Shown: in pieces, positions 1 to 10,560 of the stretch
Position numbering within the stretch: position 1 is the stretch's first letter
Layout of the letters: every line of letters begins with the position of its first letter
Source: Ascarosepion bandense
Lineage: Eukaryota > Mollusca > Cephalopoda > Sepiida > Sepiidae
Reading direction: 5' to 3'
DNA: 64,000 nucleotides
Assembly: GCA_037127315.1 (NCBI GenBank)
Contig: JBBBDQ010001122.1
Location: 4,778,501 to 4,842,500 of the forward strand
Program-made: the position numbers and the translations under genes
The notes under the pieces: generated by a model
Databases searched by the model: none
What the model was told of the DNA's origin: nothing
The model's input: only the letters and a program-made list of their open reading frames with translations

Positions 1-240
1 TAGTCTCTCCCTCCCATATCAAGAGTTAATGGGAAGTTCATGGAAGTTCTTTAGAGTTCTATTGATATTAGTCAGCAGTTAGCCAAATACTAAGGAGTCA
101 GCTTTCACTGGAAGATTACCAAGTCCCTAACATTTTGGGTGCGTTAAGTCGATTAGCAACCGACATAGCATGATAAAAACCGTTAGTGCAAAAACTACTC
201 CACAACACTAGTGTAATCGAACCACAGCTGAAACCCCAGC
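1..240 (+). repeat. Dispersed repeat, copy 1
   Basis: This segment matches 58,262-58,575 in the same orientation. Shared landmarks are CTCCCTCC near the start, GATATTAGTC.GCAGTTAGCC, CTAAGGAGTCAGC, GATTACCAAG and GCGTTAAGTCGATTAGCAAC. The far copy has extra AGTTCT-rich sequence. No coding potential is visible. It could be LTR or MITE sequence, but I cannot classify it. Confidence 0.6.
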
Positions 241-421
241 GTTACTAAATTGTGAATTTACTTTGTTTTCATTAGTAGCTTAAGTTAGCTGAGTTTAGAA
301 GTAGCAATTCAAAAGTTATTTCAATATACTTGTATATTTCTAATGTAGTACATGCGAAGTGCGAGATCTGTTTATAATTTGTTATTTAAAAAAACTGACC
401 CATCTACGATCAAGGTTAGAC

Positions 422-718
422 TCAGTCAGTTCCGTCGAACACGTTTGGGCGATCATGTCCAGAAATAGACATGACTGACTGAGCAGAAAATTTTCCCCAC
501 AGTAGATAGCTAATACTTCCTGCGGTAGACTGGTTGCCAATAAATAGAACCCAATATATCCTGCCATTTAACCCATATCTGGAGGGAGAAGAGACTGATT
601 AATACCTTTCCCAATGGTATTTGCTCGCAAGTGAATGCAACGAATACAACTGGAATTCGAACTCGGCTCTCTGATTTCTCGTTCCGAGCTCATATCCACT
701 GCACCACAACGTACATAC
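422..718 (-). mobile_element. tRNA-headed SINE, near full length
   Basis: Read on the minus strand this copy has a tRNA-like head (box A TGGTGCAGTGG-like, box B GAGTTCGAATTCC-like), then the body (GCATTCACTT, GGTATTAATC, GGGTTAAATAACAG, ACCAGTCTACCGCAG) and a 3' terminus with the hairpin CATGTCT..AGACATG and a terminal ACTGACTGA-type end. It is diverged from the others in the window but has every module. Confidence 0.85.
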
Positions 719-1127
719 TCCTTTTTTGAATAGTTTATTGAATTTGCTCTGATTCAACAATTTTTTTCCTTGTTCTAAACGTTGTTTTTAATAGTTACAT
801 GGGTTTGAGATGACGTTTATTTCTAAACACTGTAATTCATAACAACCGGCTAAATGACTGAATAGTCTTTAGAAAATAAAAATGTTCCTCCTGATGGTGA
901 ATGTTACGAATTTCTAAATTGACTTTGTTTTCATTCTTCGTCTAGCTTATTTTGTCAAAAGTAAACCAAAAAAAGTTGAACGTAATGAAATTCAAATTTT
1001 TATCTCGTATTCTGTTACTAACATTAAAAAATTATCTGAGTAAATATTAAAACTATTTAAACTGTGCACTTACTAAGTCGTGGATTCAAGCATTAGTGAA
1101 CACTCTGTGAATCTTTATCCGGACTAA

Positions 1128-1812
1128 TCTAAACTTATTTATAAATAAAACTCTGTGTGTGTGTGTCAGTTACCTATAGACTCCGAATCAGCTGAACCGA
1201 TTTTCTTGACAATTTACACAGTTGTACTATAAGCGTCTGCGCGTGTTCTTAGCTAGGTTTTGTGTTAAGGTACCCCCGATAAATATCGAAAATCGATAAT
1301 CGAAAAAACCTGGTTATAGAAGGAGTGGTCCGATTTTAATCAAATTTGATACACTCACAGACAAAGACATAAGGAACGATGTTCAGAAATTTCAAGGTTG
1401 CAGTTCTTACAATAGTGCAGAAAATTGATAATATATATTTGTATAAAAGGCAAGATGTTTGTGTGTGTGTCTGTTTATCTGCCTGTATGTCTGTATTTTT
1501 TCAGCCCTTTTAATTTAGTTTTGCTTCGGGTTTGGCTCTAAGTAAGTATAATTGTAGTTCTTTGTCTCAGCCATGATCCCATTTACTCAGAGGACTTATT
1601 TAGCCTTCAAAATTCAGTTTACGACGAAAAAAACTTATTTGATATTGATACCAGGAAATCAAAATTTGATTTACATCCATTCATTTTTCTTTCAGTCTAC
1701 GGTTTCGCTTTAACTGGAAACAACTATTGCTTTTTAGTCTTTCGAGCTCCAGGACCAAGGATTATTTTTAAAGCTTTCATTACACCCGAGCAACACCGGG
1801 CTATACTGCTAG
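1128..1812 (+). mobile_element. Non-autonomous Helitron, copy A
   Basis: The element begins TCTAAACTTATTTATAA after an A and ends in a GC hairpin (CCGAGCAACACCGGG) followed by TATACTGCTAG before a T. TC start, 3' hairpin, CTAG end and insertion between A and T are Helitron hallmarks. The 685-bp interior has no helicase or Rep ORF, so mobility would need proteins supplied elsewhere. Four other copies lie at 12,263, 31,582, 39,141 and 60,513. Confidence 0.85.
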
Positions 1813-1979
1813 TATATGAGGAAAGGATTTTCATATTAAAGTGTGCATGATTTATGACATTAGTAGCGACTGATTTGTTTTCTACGGCTTAACCCTTTGC
1901 TGTTTATTTAAAGCCAGAAAACATTTTTAGATTGTAAAAATATTTTTATATATAATAATGGTTTTGTGACACAAGTTTT

Positions 1980-2085
1980 ACTATTTAACCCATAGCTATA
2001 GAGAGAAGAGTGGATTCATACTTTTTCCAAGGATATTTGCGCGTAAGAAAATATAACGAACCCAACTGGAATTGAAACTCTGACC
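1980..2085 (-). mobile_element. SINE fragment
   Basis: Only part of the SINE body and the box-B side of the head are left (TATTTAACCCATAGCT, then AACTGGAATT on the plus strand). Both ends are lost. Confidence 0.6.
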
Positions 2086-2099
2086 AATGGGAGCGATTT

Positions 2100-2530
2100 G
2101 CAAAACTAAAAGGGACTTAGCGATCAAGTGCAAAAGATCTAAATACTATAAAAGGTTCCGCTCAGCGTCGGTCAGTCAGGGATGGAAGCAGCTGAGACGA
2201 CAAGCTAATATGTAACTAGAAAAGCTTTAAGTGACCCGGACATCCGTCCTCTTTCCTCTTGATTCATTCTACTACTTCTCCATCCAAGGATATTCATACC
2301 AAACAAACGCTCATACATACATACGTACGTACGCATAAACCCTTTCCAACAAATTACTACCACGAACATTTATACGAACTCTTCATATTTTTACTTTCTC
2401 ATTGACCATTAACTTAAACTACTACTTATTCTTCTTATGCTTTCCTTTTAATAAATTCCTATTTTAACATGGAAAATGTATGTTTTTATTCTTACACTAT
2501 TTCACATAATTCCACACATTCCAATCTGAC
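2100..2530 (+). promoter_or_regulatory. Possible solo LTR or pol II transcription unit ends
   Basis: A TATA-like CTATAAAAGG lies at 2,146 and AATAAA at 2,450, spaced as the promoter and polyadenylation signal of an LTR would be. I found no clear TG..CA ends or target duplication and no ORF. It may be an old solo LTR or simply chance motifs. Confidence 0.2.
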
Positions 2531-2639
2531 GACAACCAACCTGATAATTCTGGATAAAAACTGTAAGCTGTAGAAAGTTTGGGTATGTTTGATACAAGGC
2601 CGAACTAAAGAAATATTAACCATCTCCCTATAGCTTCAA

Positions 2640-2865
2640 GCTCTACTCAGCTTCTGGAATGCATCCTTGGCCATACGCCTTTGTATCGTATCGTAGTTTT
2701 CTTGTAGTCCTTTCTTTCCGCCTTCTTTAACTACTTCCTATAGAATGTTTTGTAGTTTATTTCTGTATCTGCTATCAACACTGTATCATCTGCGTATCTT
2801 ATTTTGTTCAGATTGCTACCGCCATTGACGAATCCTGGCAGGACTTTTAGAGTGTGGGACTTTTT
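2640..2865 (-). pseudogene. LINE reverse transcriptase fragment with YADD box
   Basis: The minus strand reads NLNKIRYADDTVLIAD, the catalytic motif C of a non-LTR reverse transcriptase, followed by broken frame. It is the same LINE family as many other pieces in the window. The preceding RT segment is at 3,780-3,930, so a ~0.9-kb block that is mainly a tandem repeat separates two halves of one RT domain. Confidence 0.7.
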
Positions 2866-2867
2866 GT

Positions 2868-3640
2868 TACTTATGTATATATAATATTTATTCAATGTCA
2901 ATTATACATGAATTATGGCACAAGGCCGAAAGAAAAGGGGTAGAGGCTAGTACTCACTAGCTATTCTATACCTAGCTAAACACTATCACGATCCATTCAC
3001 TAATTACAATTTGCACATTCACCATAAGAACGCATCCATCATCTCCCAATCCTTCATACACCACAATACCACAAATTTACCAGAGTCACTTAAAAGGGAG
3101 GGAAAGCCTATGACAATAAAAATGCTAATTATGTATATACGATATTTATTCAATGTATGAGAATACATGAATTGTGGAACAAGGCCGAATTGGGTGGGGG
3201 CAAAAAATCAGGATGGTCATCAGTAATCTATTCTATACCTAGCTAAACACTGTCACTACCCAATCACTCATTACAATTTGCACATTCACCACAAAACCCA
3301 TCCATCACCTCCCAATCCTTCATAAACCATAATATCACAAATTTACCAGGGGCACCTAAGAAGGGGGAAACCCAGGACAATAAAAATGCAACTCACGTAT
3401 ATACACTATTTATTCATATATATAAGATTATACATATGAATTGTAGCACAAGGCCGAAATGGGGAGGGCAAAAACTCAGGATGGTCATCAGTAATCTGTC
3501 CTATACCTTGCTAGCTAAGCACTATCACGGCCCAATCACATTACAATTTACACATTCACCACAAGAATCCATCCATCACCTCTCAATGCATTACACACCA
3601 CAATACCACATATTTACCAGGGACGCTTGAAGCTTAAAAT
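2868..3640. repeat. Tandem repeat, three copies of ~260 bp
   Basis: Three consecutive units start near 2,868, 3,130 and 3,396. Each has TATTTATTCA, ACAAGGCCGAA, CTATACCT.GCTA, ACAATTT.CACATTCACCA, CATCCATCA and ATTTACCAG in the same order. The array interrupts a LINE RT domain. No hammerhead core or ORF is evident in the unit. It may be a minisatellite amplified inside an inserted element. Confidence 0.85.
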
Positions 3641-3779
3641 ATTCAATGCTACGTGTATAAAAGGCGGCCATATTTTTCCGAGTATTGCCGATCCAGTCTG
3701 GTTCAGTAGAGTGTCTGATTAGGAGTGTTAATCTTTGGCGTTGTTTCATTGAACAGATTACGTACTGGGCTTTATATCC

Positions 3780-3930
3780 ATTAACTATTGTCTAGCTACA
3801 TAAGTTGAATAGATCTGGTGAGAAGACACCTCCTTGTCTTACACACCCTTTCTATCTTTGTGTATTCGCTGAACTCGTTTCCTGCCTGTATGCAGGCAGT
3901 TCGCTAACATTACAGGATTCTAGAATATTT
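3780..3930 (-). pseudogene. LINE reverse transcriptase fragment
   Basis: The minus strand encodes VRQGGVFSPDLFNL, the RT motif upstream of the YADD box, preceded by a recognisable ETSSANTQR-type segment. It belongs to the same insertion as 2,640-2,865 and carries stops. Confidence 0.6.
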
Positions 3931-3934
3931 TCTT

Positions 3935-4160
3935 TTAATAATCGTTTGTTAGAATATAATTAAAAAATACTTTAATTGCAATTAAATAATTTGGCATTAA
4001 TAGCTAATTGTCGAAAATAATTATAATAAATGAAATTATCTCTTATTTTTACATAACTTTCTTGTTTATATTTTTTGCCAATGTAAGAAATTCAAAAATT
4101 GTTTATGCAAAGTTTCATAAAATTTCGTAAGCCTTTTCGTTCTACAAAGAAAACAAGCCT
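3935..4160. other. Unassigned AT-rich sequence
   Basis: I see no ORF, tandem repeat or recognisable element here. Confidence 0.5.
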
Positions 4161-4283
4161 CTTGCGTTGTGGGGCAGTAGATATCAGGTCGGAAAGAGAA
4201 ATAGAAGAGCTGAGTTCGAATTCCAGTCGAATACGTTGCATTCACTTACGCGCAAATATCTTTTGAAAAGGTATTATCGGGGT
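4161..4283 (+). mobile_element. SINE head fragment
   Basis: The tRNA-like head and first body module are present (GCGTTGTGGGGCAGTAG, GAGTTCGAATTCCAGTC, GCATTCACTTACGCGCAAAT, GGTATTATC). The copy is 3'-truncated. Confidence 0.75.
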
Positions 4284-4689
4284 GAAAGTGATTTTTGTTT
4301 TCGTTTTTGTTCTTAAATTGTCTGAGATCTTTACTTAAAGACGTAGTTTTTTTCCTTTTTTTTTTTTTTTTAACTGCATAACTTATCTTTAAAAAAAAGC
4401 CAAAATTTAACTTCAAAAACATTTTTAAGTAATTCCATTTATTTTTCTCAAAGAAATTCCGTGGAAGTACTTACCTTAAATAATAAAAAAATATTATTAT
4501 TAATATTTTCTCTTTATATCTTAAGTTCCATAAAGGATTGCTTGAAGTGGTCGATGTTCTAAATTTTTATGTCTTATACAAATTATCTAAAGAGTACTAA
4601 AACATTTTCAAAATCTTCTTTACAAAAATTTTACCGCATATAAAAATAACCCTTAGAAAGCGTATTTTTAATGTCTTTCATTTGTTATT

Positions 4690-4925
4690 TTATTTTATTT
4701 TTTTTTTAATCATATCACCCCAAGCAAGGCGAAAACGCCACTGATGCGCAGGGGGCTACGTAAGAGTGAAAAGATTGGAAAAGAGAAAAACCGGAAACCA
4801 CATCCTAAACAGGAAACAAGGGATGAGCCTCTTCACTTGTTCAATAGACGTGGGTGGAGTGTGAACCGGGCGATAGTTTCTTCACCGATCGTCGTTGTAT
4901 ATAGATGTAATTGCGAAAAGACATG
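4690..4925 (-). mobile_element. SINE-like repeat with a LINE 3' tail
   Basis: It is the reverse complement of the repeat at 52,649-52,978: GCCCGGTTCACACTCCACCC, GTCTATTGAACA, CCCTGTTTAGGATGTGG, TTCCGGTTT.TCTCTTTTCC and a tail CCTGC.CATCAGTGGCG..TTGCTTGGGGTGATATGATTAA. The tail resembles the 3' end of the CR1/L2-like LINE at 56,880-56,940, as expected of a SINE that borrows a LINE tail. Confidence 0.6.
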
Positions 4926-5094
4926 AACAATGGCGAAGTTTCATTCATCAACACCTCCATTTTTTTTCTCAATCAGAACTTTTAAATGACTTTTAAAATA
5001 ACATGGTAAGACGGAGTATTATATAACTAAATTTATTTTGATTTATATAGAATTTAATGAATTATAATTTGAATGAAATTTTAGATTTGGTCAC

Positions 5095-5335
5095 AAAATG
5101 AGGAAGAGAGGGCTTGAAGCGTGAGACACTCACAAGACATAGTAAAAGCAAAAGAGACAGAGGAAACCAGCACATAACCTACCTAACGAGCTTGGCAGAA
5201 CAGGGATTAGGAGAGATATAAAAAAATTTAAAAATAAGATTAAAAAAACAAGCTTTATTAAGAGCTACAATGGAAAAAAAAAGTTGTGAAGGGTTATTAC
5301 CTCCATGTCCCGCAGGGACACTGCACGTAGAAGAA
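5095..5335 (+). pseudogene. LINE C-terminal fragment
   Basis: In mixed frames it reads MRKRGLE..THKT, NELGRTG.RRDI and MEKKSCEGLL.PCPAGT, matching the end of the RT ORF also seen at 22.6, 54.4 and 55.1 kb. It is the same family, broken by indels. Confidence 0.55.
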
Positions 5336-5469
5336 ACACCAAATCAGTTTCACAATTCTAATATTTTCGAAATTTTATTGGTCATTTCCACGAAAATAAA
5401 TTAACGAGGGTAGACTGGATTAAGACCGGCAGTTGAATTTTTTTTAATTAATCAGTGGGCGTGGATATG

Positions 5470-5575
5470 ATTGTTACAGACACTAGAGTGGTCTAGTTTG
5501 AACTGAGGATACACACTCTTAGTGTAGATCGCTTTCATCACCTGGACCGCTAGGCGAGCTCTTTAACCATCACTA
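5470..5575 (-). other. tRNA-like segment, possible SINE head
   Basis: The minus strand has GCTCGCCTAGCGGTCCAGG, resembling a pol III box A of a leucine/serine-type tRNA, and a TTCAAACTAG-type box B about 55 nt later. No clean cloverleaf can be drawn, so this is not a tRNA gene. Confidence 0.25.
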
Positions 5576-5579
5576 AACC

Positions 5580-6750
5580 GTGTGTGTACAATAAGCAGAG
5601 ATAGAATGAAAATGAAAGGTAGTGTAGTAAAGTCAATAATCTTAAGTTGGAGAAAGTGAAAAAAAAAAAACGGGGAAAAAAACCCCGCCTTGATGCTATC
5701 AAATAGAACGCCGAGTCTGTAGTGGCCAGAGTCAGTCGACGACAAAGTGTGGGACGGGAAGAAAGATTAGTGGGACCCGACTGTGTCAGATGCTTCGTGT
5801 CTTGGCCGAAGAACGTGGGTCGAGAGTAACAAGGTTTCAAGTCGGATTAGGCGATTTTATCGGTTGACTCCAGTTCGAGAAGAAAAAAAAAAGACAGAAA
5901 ATAAAAAAGTAGAACAAAAAAAAAACTTACAACAGACGAAGCTTATAAAATCTGCGTTCAAAAGAGAGAGATGAAGAACTGAAAACAAAACATCGAACGA
6001 AAGGACGGAATTTAAAAGTAACTAAGAAAAAAAAACAATGGCGAAACAAAAACAAGCACAAAAAAATGTTAAAAAAAAAATTGTAATTTATTCCTTACGT
6101 TGATAGCAAGTATACGCATACATCAATATGCTTTAATGCTATATCCCACAATAGAATGATTGATAAGCTCTCCACAGCTTCCTTATTTATGTGTATAAAT
6201 AATAAATTACTTTGACATCGATATGCAATTCAACAAATCCAAGGACCTAAACCTAACGACACACAACAGCTGAGGCAGTTCTCAGACAATTCGTTCCAGC
6301 CTCAAGTTCGCTCCTACCAAGCAAGTAACTAACTATACGCCAAATTAAACTAATAGTGAATATCTACAAAAACAGAGACAATTCTTGTTGAAAGAATTTC
6401 AATCCACACAGTGTCCCATGGTCGTTCTTAGCCTTGCACCGCGACTACCTGTGGTCTGCACACAATACAAAAAAATCACAGGTCTATTTCACCTCCTCAA
6501 AGCGTCGCACACACAACTCTTATGCACAACATCGTCGCCTTTGGAATAGAAAATATTTTTTTATAAACAATCACTAGTACAAGTTGATGAAGTTTTACTC
6601 AGTGCTCAACACTTGTGGCCTTTTGTCAAGCTAAGCTCAGACCACCAAAAAGCATTACACATAATGAGTACACACGCACGCATGTGGATAGATAAATAGA
6701 TTCGAAGTTGAAATTTTAAACACAGCGCTGACCTTATTATCATCATCGTC
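5580..6750. other. Unassigned, A-rich
   Basis: Short A-runs and purine-rich sequence occur at 5,650-6,080. There is no supported gene, and short ORFs here have no recognisable motif. Confidence 0.5.
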
Positions 6751-6756
6751 GATCCG

Positions 6757-6865
6757 GGGCTATAAATATTTATATCGCGTACACTTGGCTGGTATTAGAC
6801 TGACCGTCAGAACAGGCGGGGTACTTTTTAGGAGGTTTTCCACCTGCTCGAAAAATTTACATCGT
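6757..6865 (+). promoter_or_regulatory. Possible core promoter and short 5' exon
   Basis: GGCTATAAATATTT is a good TATA box. About 30 nt downstream the sequence becomes less AT-rich, and at 6,864 there is a splice-donor-like GTAAGTT. This could be a non-coding first exon, but nothing downstream confirms it. Confidence 0.2.
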
Positions 6866-6869
6866 AAGT

Positions 6870-7550
6870 TCTGTTATCGACCGAAAACCGGCTGAAAAGC
6901 AAAGAAAGTTCTGAAACTTATTATTATTAATATTAATTCCACTAGACTATATTTCTTATATTACAGTAGTTTGTTTTAACGATTTCATTTTGGAGACCCT
7001 CTTCGAAGGACCTCGACGCGTTCAGTCTTACCAGACCAAAGCGTAAACCTGAGAATTATAGTGGGCGCCTCGAGACTGTGTTTTCAATCTGAAAAAGATA
7101 AACGAAACACACATACACACTACCTACAAGCCCAAAATTACTTATAATGCAAACCATGTAAGAAATTATATATACTACAGTTGATTCCGGTTAAATGAAA
7201 CATCGGTTATAAAAACAGAAAAAGGAATATTTTCTTTATATATAGGCAATCCAGTTTGAGAAAGAACGACCGCTTATAAGGACCAAAGTTTGTGGTCCAG
7301 CTAAAATAGTATCCACTGTTCAATCGTCTGGCAAAACGAAACAGTAACTTGGGTCTATCAGGATATGTTAAAAAAATTATGAGAAAATATTACAAGAACC
7401 AAGGTGTATTAACAAAATCAAGAGAGAATTAAACGTACATTTCTCCGTCGAAGTGGGTAACTGAGATTTTTTAGTCCTTCTAAACAAGAATTTTACTGGA
7501 CGAACAGTCGGACATCGACACACTTGAGAGGCCGATCGAAAAAGTTAAAG
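6870..7550. other. Unassigned
   Basis: I see no ORF, repeat family or RNA signature. Confidence 0.5.
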
Positions 7551-7559
7551 TATGATGAA

Positions 7560-8265
7560 GCTAAGAATCTGCGGTCCCAGTTAAGGGGTCATAGTTTTCA
7601 TTCTGATCTATCGAACAGTTTCGTTTCTTGTGAAGAAGAAACTTGAGAATTACAGTTACATAAAAAGGTAAGTGTGTTTACTGGTGCCATCTTTACTTTA
7701 GTATAATTTTCACTATTTATCTTCGGTGTTTTTTTCTTCGGCTTCAGTTTGCCATGTCCCTTCAGGACGTAGGCGATCATGGCCCTCCACATCTCCCTTG
7801 TAGCTCTTAACCCCCCTTCTCCTATTACCCCGCTCCGCCATCTATCTGCTCAAGTATGTCCCGCGTTGCTTTCTTCTTCCCTCTATCCGTTTCGTGAGTG
7901 TCAGATTCTCCAAGCCCGCCTTCCTCATTAAATGTCCCAGAAACTTCAGCTGACATTTCCTGACGTTAAGTATCATTTTTTTGGTTTGTTTTTTTGTGTC
8001 CACCTCTCCATAACCTAGACGTTATTCACATGTTCTGTCTATGGCATCCTCAGCATCCTTCTGTAGAACCACATAAGCCTTTTTTTCATCTTTGATGAAA
8101 TTGTCCAGCATCCCCTGCCATATTGAAAGACAGACATCACATCACAACCCAGTAATCTATTCTTTGTTTCCAGAAAAATCTTCCTGTCTCCCAGTAATCT
8201 ATTCAGGCTTCGGAATGCGTCCTCGGCCATGTCAGTGTCGCACTTTCTGTCTTCTGTTAAGACAC
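7560..8265 (-). pseudogene. LINE C-terminal RT region, broken
   Basis: Reading leftwards on the minus strand: LLGCDVMSVFQYGRGCWT, then MKKRLMWFYRRMLRMP, then a hydrophilic segment, then MWRAMIAYVLKGHG near the end. This order (CW..MEKRLE..YRRMLRI.W, LEKL.L.G, W..MI..VLKG) is the C-terminus of one non-LTR RT family repeated across the window. Frameshifts separate the blocks, and the 5' part is missing, as in most LINE copies. Confidence 0.75.
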
Positions 8266-8323
8266 TTCTCAGGTATTTTTACAGGGAAAAATGCACTATG
8301 CACAACTTATTTTTATTTTATTT

Positions 8324-8325
<2 letters not shown>

Positions 8326-8366
<41 letters not shown>
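8326..8366. repeat. (TA)n microsatellite
   Basis: Uninterrupted TA repeat forming the left wall of a TA-bounded foldback element. Confidence 0.95.
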
Positions 8367-8371
<5 letters not shown>

Positions 8372-8634
8372 ATTAACATTTCGGTAACCGGTTTATGTTA
8401 CCGATAAAATGTATTTTTGCAAGCAGGTATTTTATCACAAGGTGCTCGATATCGGGATGTAGATAGAGTGTTAATAGGCACAAAGTGTTTGTCGCTTTAA
8501 CTGAGCAGATTCATGCCGACTTCGAAGTTTCGTGAGGAGACCCAGCCCTGATGAGTGATAACATCATAACGGTGTACTCACGAAACTTTGAGGTCGACTT
8601 GGATCTGCTCTATTAAATAGACAAATTATTTGTA
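8367..8634 (-). mobile_element. Foldback element between (TA)n tracts
   Basis: The arms GCCGACTTCGAAGTTTCGTGAG (two mismatched blocks) and CTCACGAAACTTTGAGGTCGAC face each other around 8,510-8,600. The outer part (ATATCGAGCAC on minus) matches 53,555-53,580. The same family therefore occurs at 53.4 kb in the opposite orientation, again between TA tracts. Confidence 0.7.
8548..8595 (+). ncRNA. Hammerhead ribozyme-like core
   Basis: CTGATGA at 8,548-8,554 is followed by helix II GTGA (8,555-8,558) with TCAC (8,578-8,581), GAAA at 8,582-8,585, a short AC/GT helix III and the canonical cleavage triplet GTC at 8,593-8,595. Helix I pairs only partly. The fold is derived by eye. Confidence 0.45.
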
Positions 8635-8661
8635 CCTATATATATATATATATATATATAT
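8635..8661. repeat. (TA)n microsatellite
   Basis: Middle TA tract, shared wall of two adjacent repeat elements. Confidence 0.9.
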
Positions 8662-8794
8662 TTCTCTTAACTTTTTTTTTTATTTCTCTTTTTATTTTTC
8701 CCATCTTTCCTATCCTCTTTACCATGAACTAAAGTTTTGCGAATAAAAGGAAGTGGATTTTCATTAATTTTCTTTTCAAAAATAACGTTTATTA

Positions 8795-8980
8795 CCATCA
8801 TTACTAAATACCTGATGAGACATTGCCCTTTCAATATCGAAACAAAATGTACACTTTTATAGTAGATTGTAGTTTATGCATGTTCTAAAGTATAATTTAT
8901 AATAAATATTCATTGCTCTATTTCTATATTGTGCACTGTTTTAAATTAATATTTTGAATCTTGTAAATGTTTTCTTCGTT

Positions 8981-8983
<3 letters not shown>
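8795..8983 (+). mobile_element. One arm of a TA-bounded foldback element
   Basis: It matches the right arm of 45,765-45,960 and its downstream flank (CCATCATTACTAA, CCTGATGAGACATTG, GTAGATTGTAGTTT, ATTGCTCTATTTCT). The opposite arm is missing here. Both copies end at a (TA)n tract. Confidence 0.75.
8802..8871 (+). ncRNA. Hammerhead ribozyme-like RNA
   Basis: CTGATGA (8,812-8,818) is followed by helix II GACATTG/CAATATC (6 of 7 pairs) and GAAA (8,839-8,842). Helix III uses 8,842-8,848 with 8,854-8,860 (5 of 7 pairs) and leads to cleavage triplet ATA. Helix I pairs 8,802-8,811 with 8,862-8,871 (7 of 10). All core bases are intact. The better-paired relative is at 45,861. Confidence 0.5.

Positions 8984-9012
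<29 letters not shown>
8984..9012. repeat. (TA)n microsatellite
   Basis: Right wall of the 8.3-9.0-kb block. Confidence 0.9.
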
Positions 9013-9016
<4 letters not shown>

Positions 9017-9084
9017 AAAAATATATTCAGTTATGATCTGAGATTAAGGACAGCATGGTTAAGTAAAATAAAGACAAGAACAAA

Positions 9085-9555
9085 ATTGTATTTTAAATTG
9101 CCTACGCGTTTCGTCCTGTGATGGACTTTATCAAGGCAAAAAGACGAAATGAGCTTTATTCTAAATTACGTATCTATAAACAAACAGTGTTGGTAACCAC
9201 AAAGACGCTCACAAATCATTTCAAAAGATCAACAGAATATTTTAGTTTTTAGAATTTCTTCACGTGTAGTGCAAAGTCACGAGATATTAAAATGAAGGGA
9301 ATTCAACCGTTTTCTTTGAAATTTTTATGATGTATGTTAGTCTGTTTTAGTATAATTTCAATAAGTAAAGGTGAGATTGGGAAAAATCCGGGGTGCAAAT
9401 TGATGTTTTGGTAGTACTGGATGGCGGCGCTCTCGAGAACTTTTCTTCTGAATAAATTGTTTACTCTTTTTATTAGTGTGGAATTTTTAAAATCGAAATT
9501 GTGGTTGAATTTATTTCTGTGAATCTCACCTTTACTTGTGTTATAAATTTTAAAT
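9085..9555. repeat. Foldback repeat with decayed hammerhead-like motif
   Basis: Inverted arms AGTAAAGGTGAGATT (9,364) and AATCTCACCTTTACT (9,523) enclose 145 bp. On the minus strand at 9,105-9,137, TTGATAA-GTCC..GGAC-GAAAC resembles a hammerhead core with two core changes (C3 to T and G8 to A). No ORF. Confidence 0.4.
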
Positions 9556-9559
9556 AAAT

Positions 9560-9925
9560 ATTATTCGCTCTAATATAAATTTACTATTGTTTACCAGAAT
9601 TAACTAGAACTATTTTAATCATAAATTTATGGGCTCTTGATTAATTGTTTTGACTTAATTGTTACTGTAAGTAAATGCATAGGGCTTTATTGCCATCTTG
9701 TATGTAAAATATAAATGACTAGTTTTCAAAAGACCGATTTTCAAAACAAATTATTTCCTATAGATATTTAGTACTGGTTAGTAATTTCTTTAAAATGCCA
9801 TGTTATTTTAAGATAGCAGAGGCGGTCAAGATTACGTTTCTTTATTATTTGTGAATTGCTAAGAGTTTTTGAAAAAAACAGTGAAGAGGGTTCCAGATTA
9901 CCACCAAAGGTTAGAGAGTCCAGTT
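9560..9925. other. Unassigned AT-rich sequence
   Basis: Nothing recognisable on either strand. Confidence 0.5.
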
Positions 9926-9930
9926 TACTT

Positions 9931-10026
9931 TGCTATTTAACCCATAGCTGAGAGGAGAAGAGATGGATTCATACATTGCCTTAAGTTGTGCGAAAGTGAA
10001 TGCAAATAAGCCGGAATTTAAAATTA
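9931..10026 (-). mobile_element. SINE fragment
   Basis: Body remnant (GCTATTTAACCCATAGCTG, GATGGATTCATAC, GTGCGAAAGTGAATGC). Head and tail are absent. Confidence 0.6.
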
Positions 10027-10210
10027 GGTTACTTAATAGGCTTTTTTACGCATAGAAAAAGGTTATTCAATGTATTATATATAAGTGATTTGGGTGAGTA
10101 AGTTAAGAAATCTTAACAACCAACCGTTGTCCCATTAAAAATAATTATCGTATTTGATTACATATAAAACGAATTTTTATGATAATAAATAAAAATACAG
10201 TGGCTAAAAA

Positions 10211-10370
10211 TATTTAACCCATAGCTGGGGGAAGAAACGGATTAATACCTTTCCCAAATGTATTTGTGCGAAAGTGAATGCAACGAATACAACTGAAATT
10301 TGAAATTAGAAATCGGTTCTTCCATTCCTCGTTTCGAGCCGATGCCAACTGCACCAGAACGCACACCCTT
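10211..10370 (-). mobile_element. SINE head and body fragment
   Basis: TATTTAACCCATAGCTGG to the tRNA-like head ending CAACTGCACCAGAACGCACA. The 3' hairpin module is missing. Confidence 0.75.
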
Positions 10371-10379
10371 ACGTGTCCT

Positions 10380-10560
10380 AAAATTTTCAACTATCTCTTC
10401 CTAAGTATATGTTCACGTTTCGTTTCCATTTTTCTTATAGATTCCTCATTACTTACATGTTTAATTCATTGTCTTGGTATCCTTCTGTAGAACCCCTTTT
10501 CTGTCGCTTCAAGCCTCGTCTTCATATAGAAAGGCCGATATTACATAAAGATTTAGCACT
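10380..10560 (-). pseudogene. LINE C-terminal fragment
   Basis: The minus strand shows the EDEA..SDRKGVLQKDTKTMN segment, equivalent to the YRRMLAI.CTEHV block of the other copies, with stops. Confidence 0.4.

Noticed and set aside
2260..2340. Homology between 2.3 kb and 17.5 kb
   Set aside because: The shared part is mostly the ACATACAT/TGTATGTA simple repeat.
2868..3640. Retrozyme (hammerhead tandem) for the 260-bp array
   Set aside because: CTGATGA occurs in two units on minus but is not followed by a helix and GAAA.
8092..8376. 94-codon ORF
   Set aside because: It runs through an antisense LINE fragment and ends in Ile-Tyr repeats translated from (TA)n. Similar IYIYIY ORFs at 36.5, 37.1, 53.6 and 63.6 kb are rejected for the same reason.
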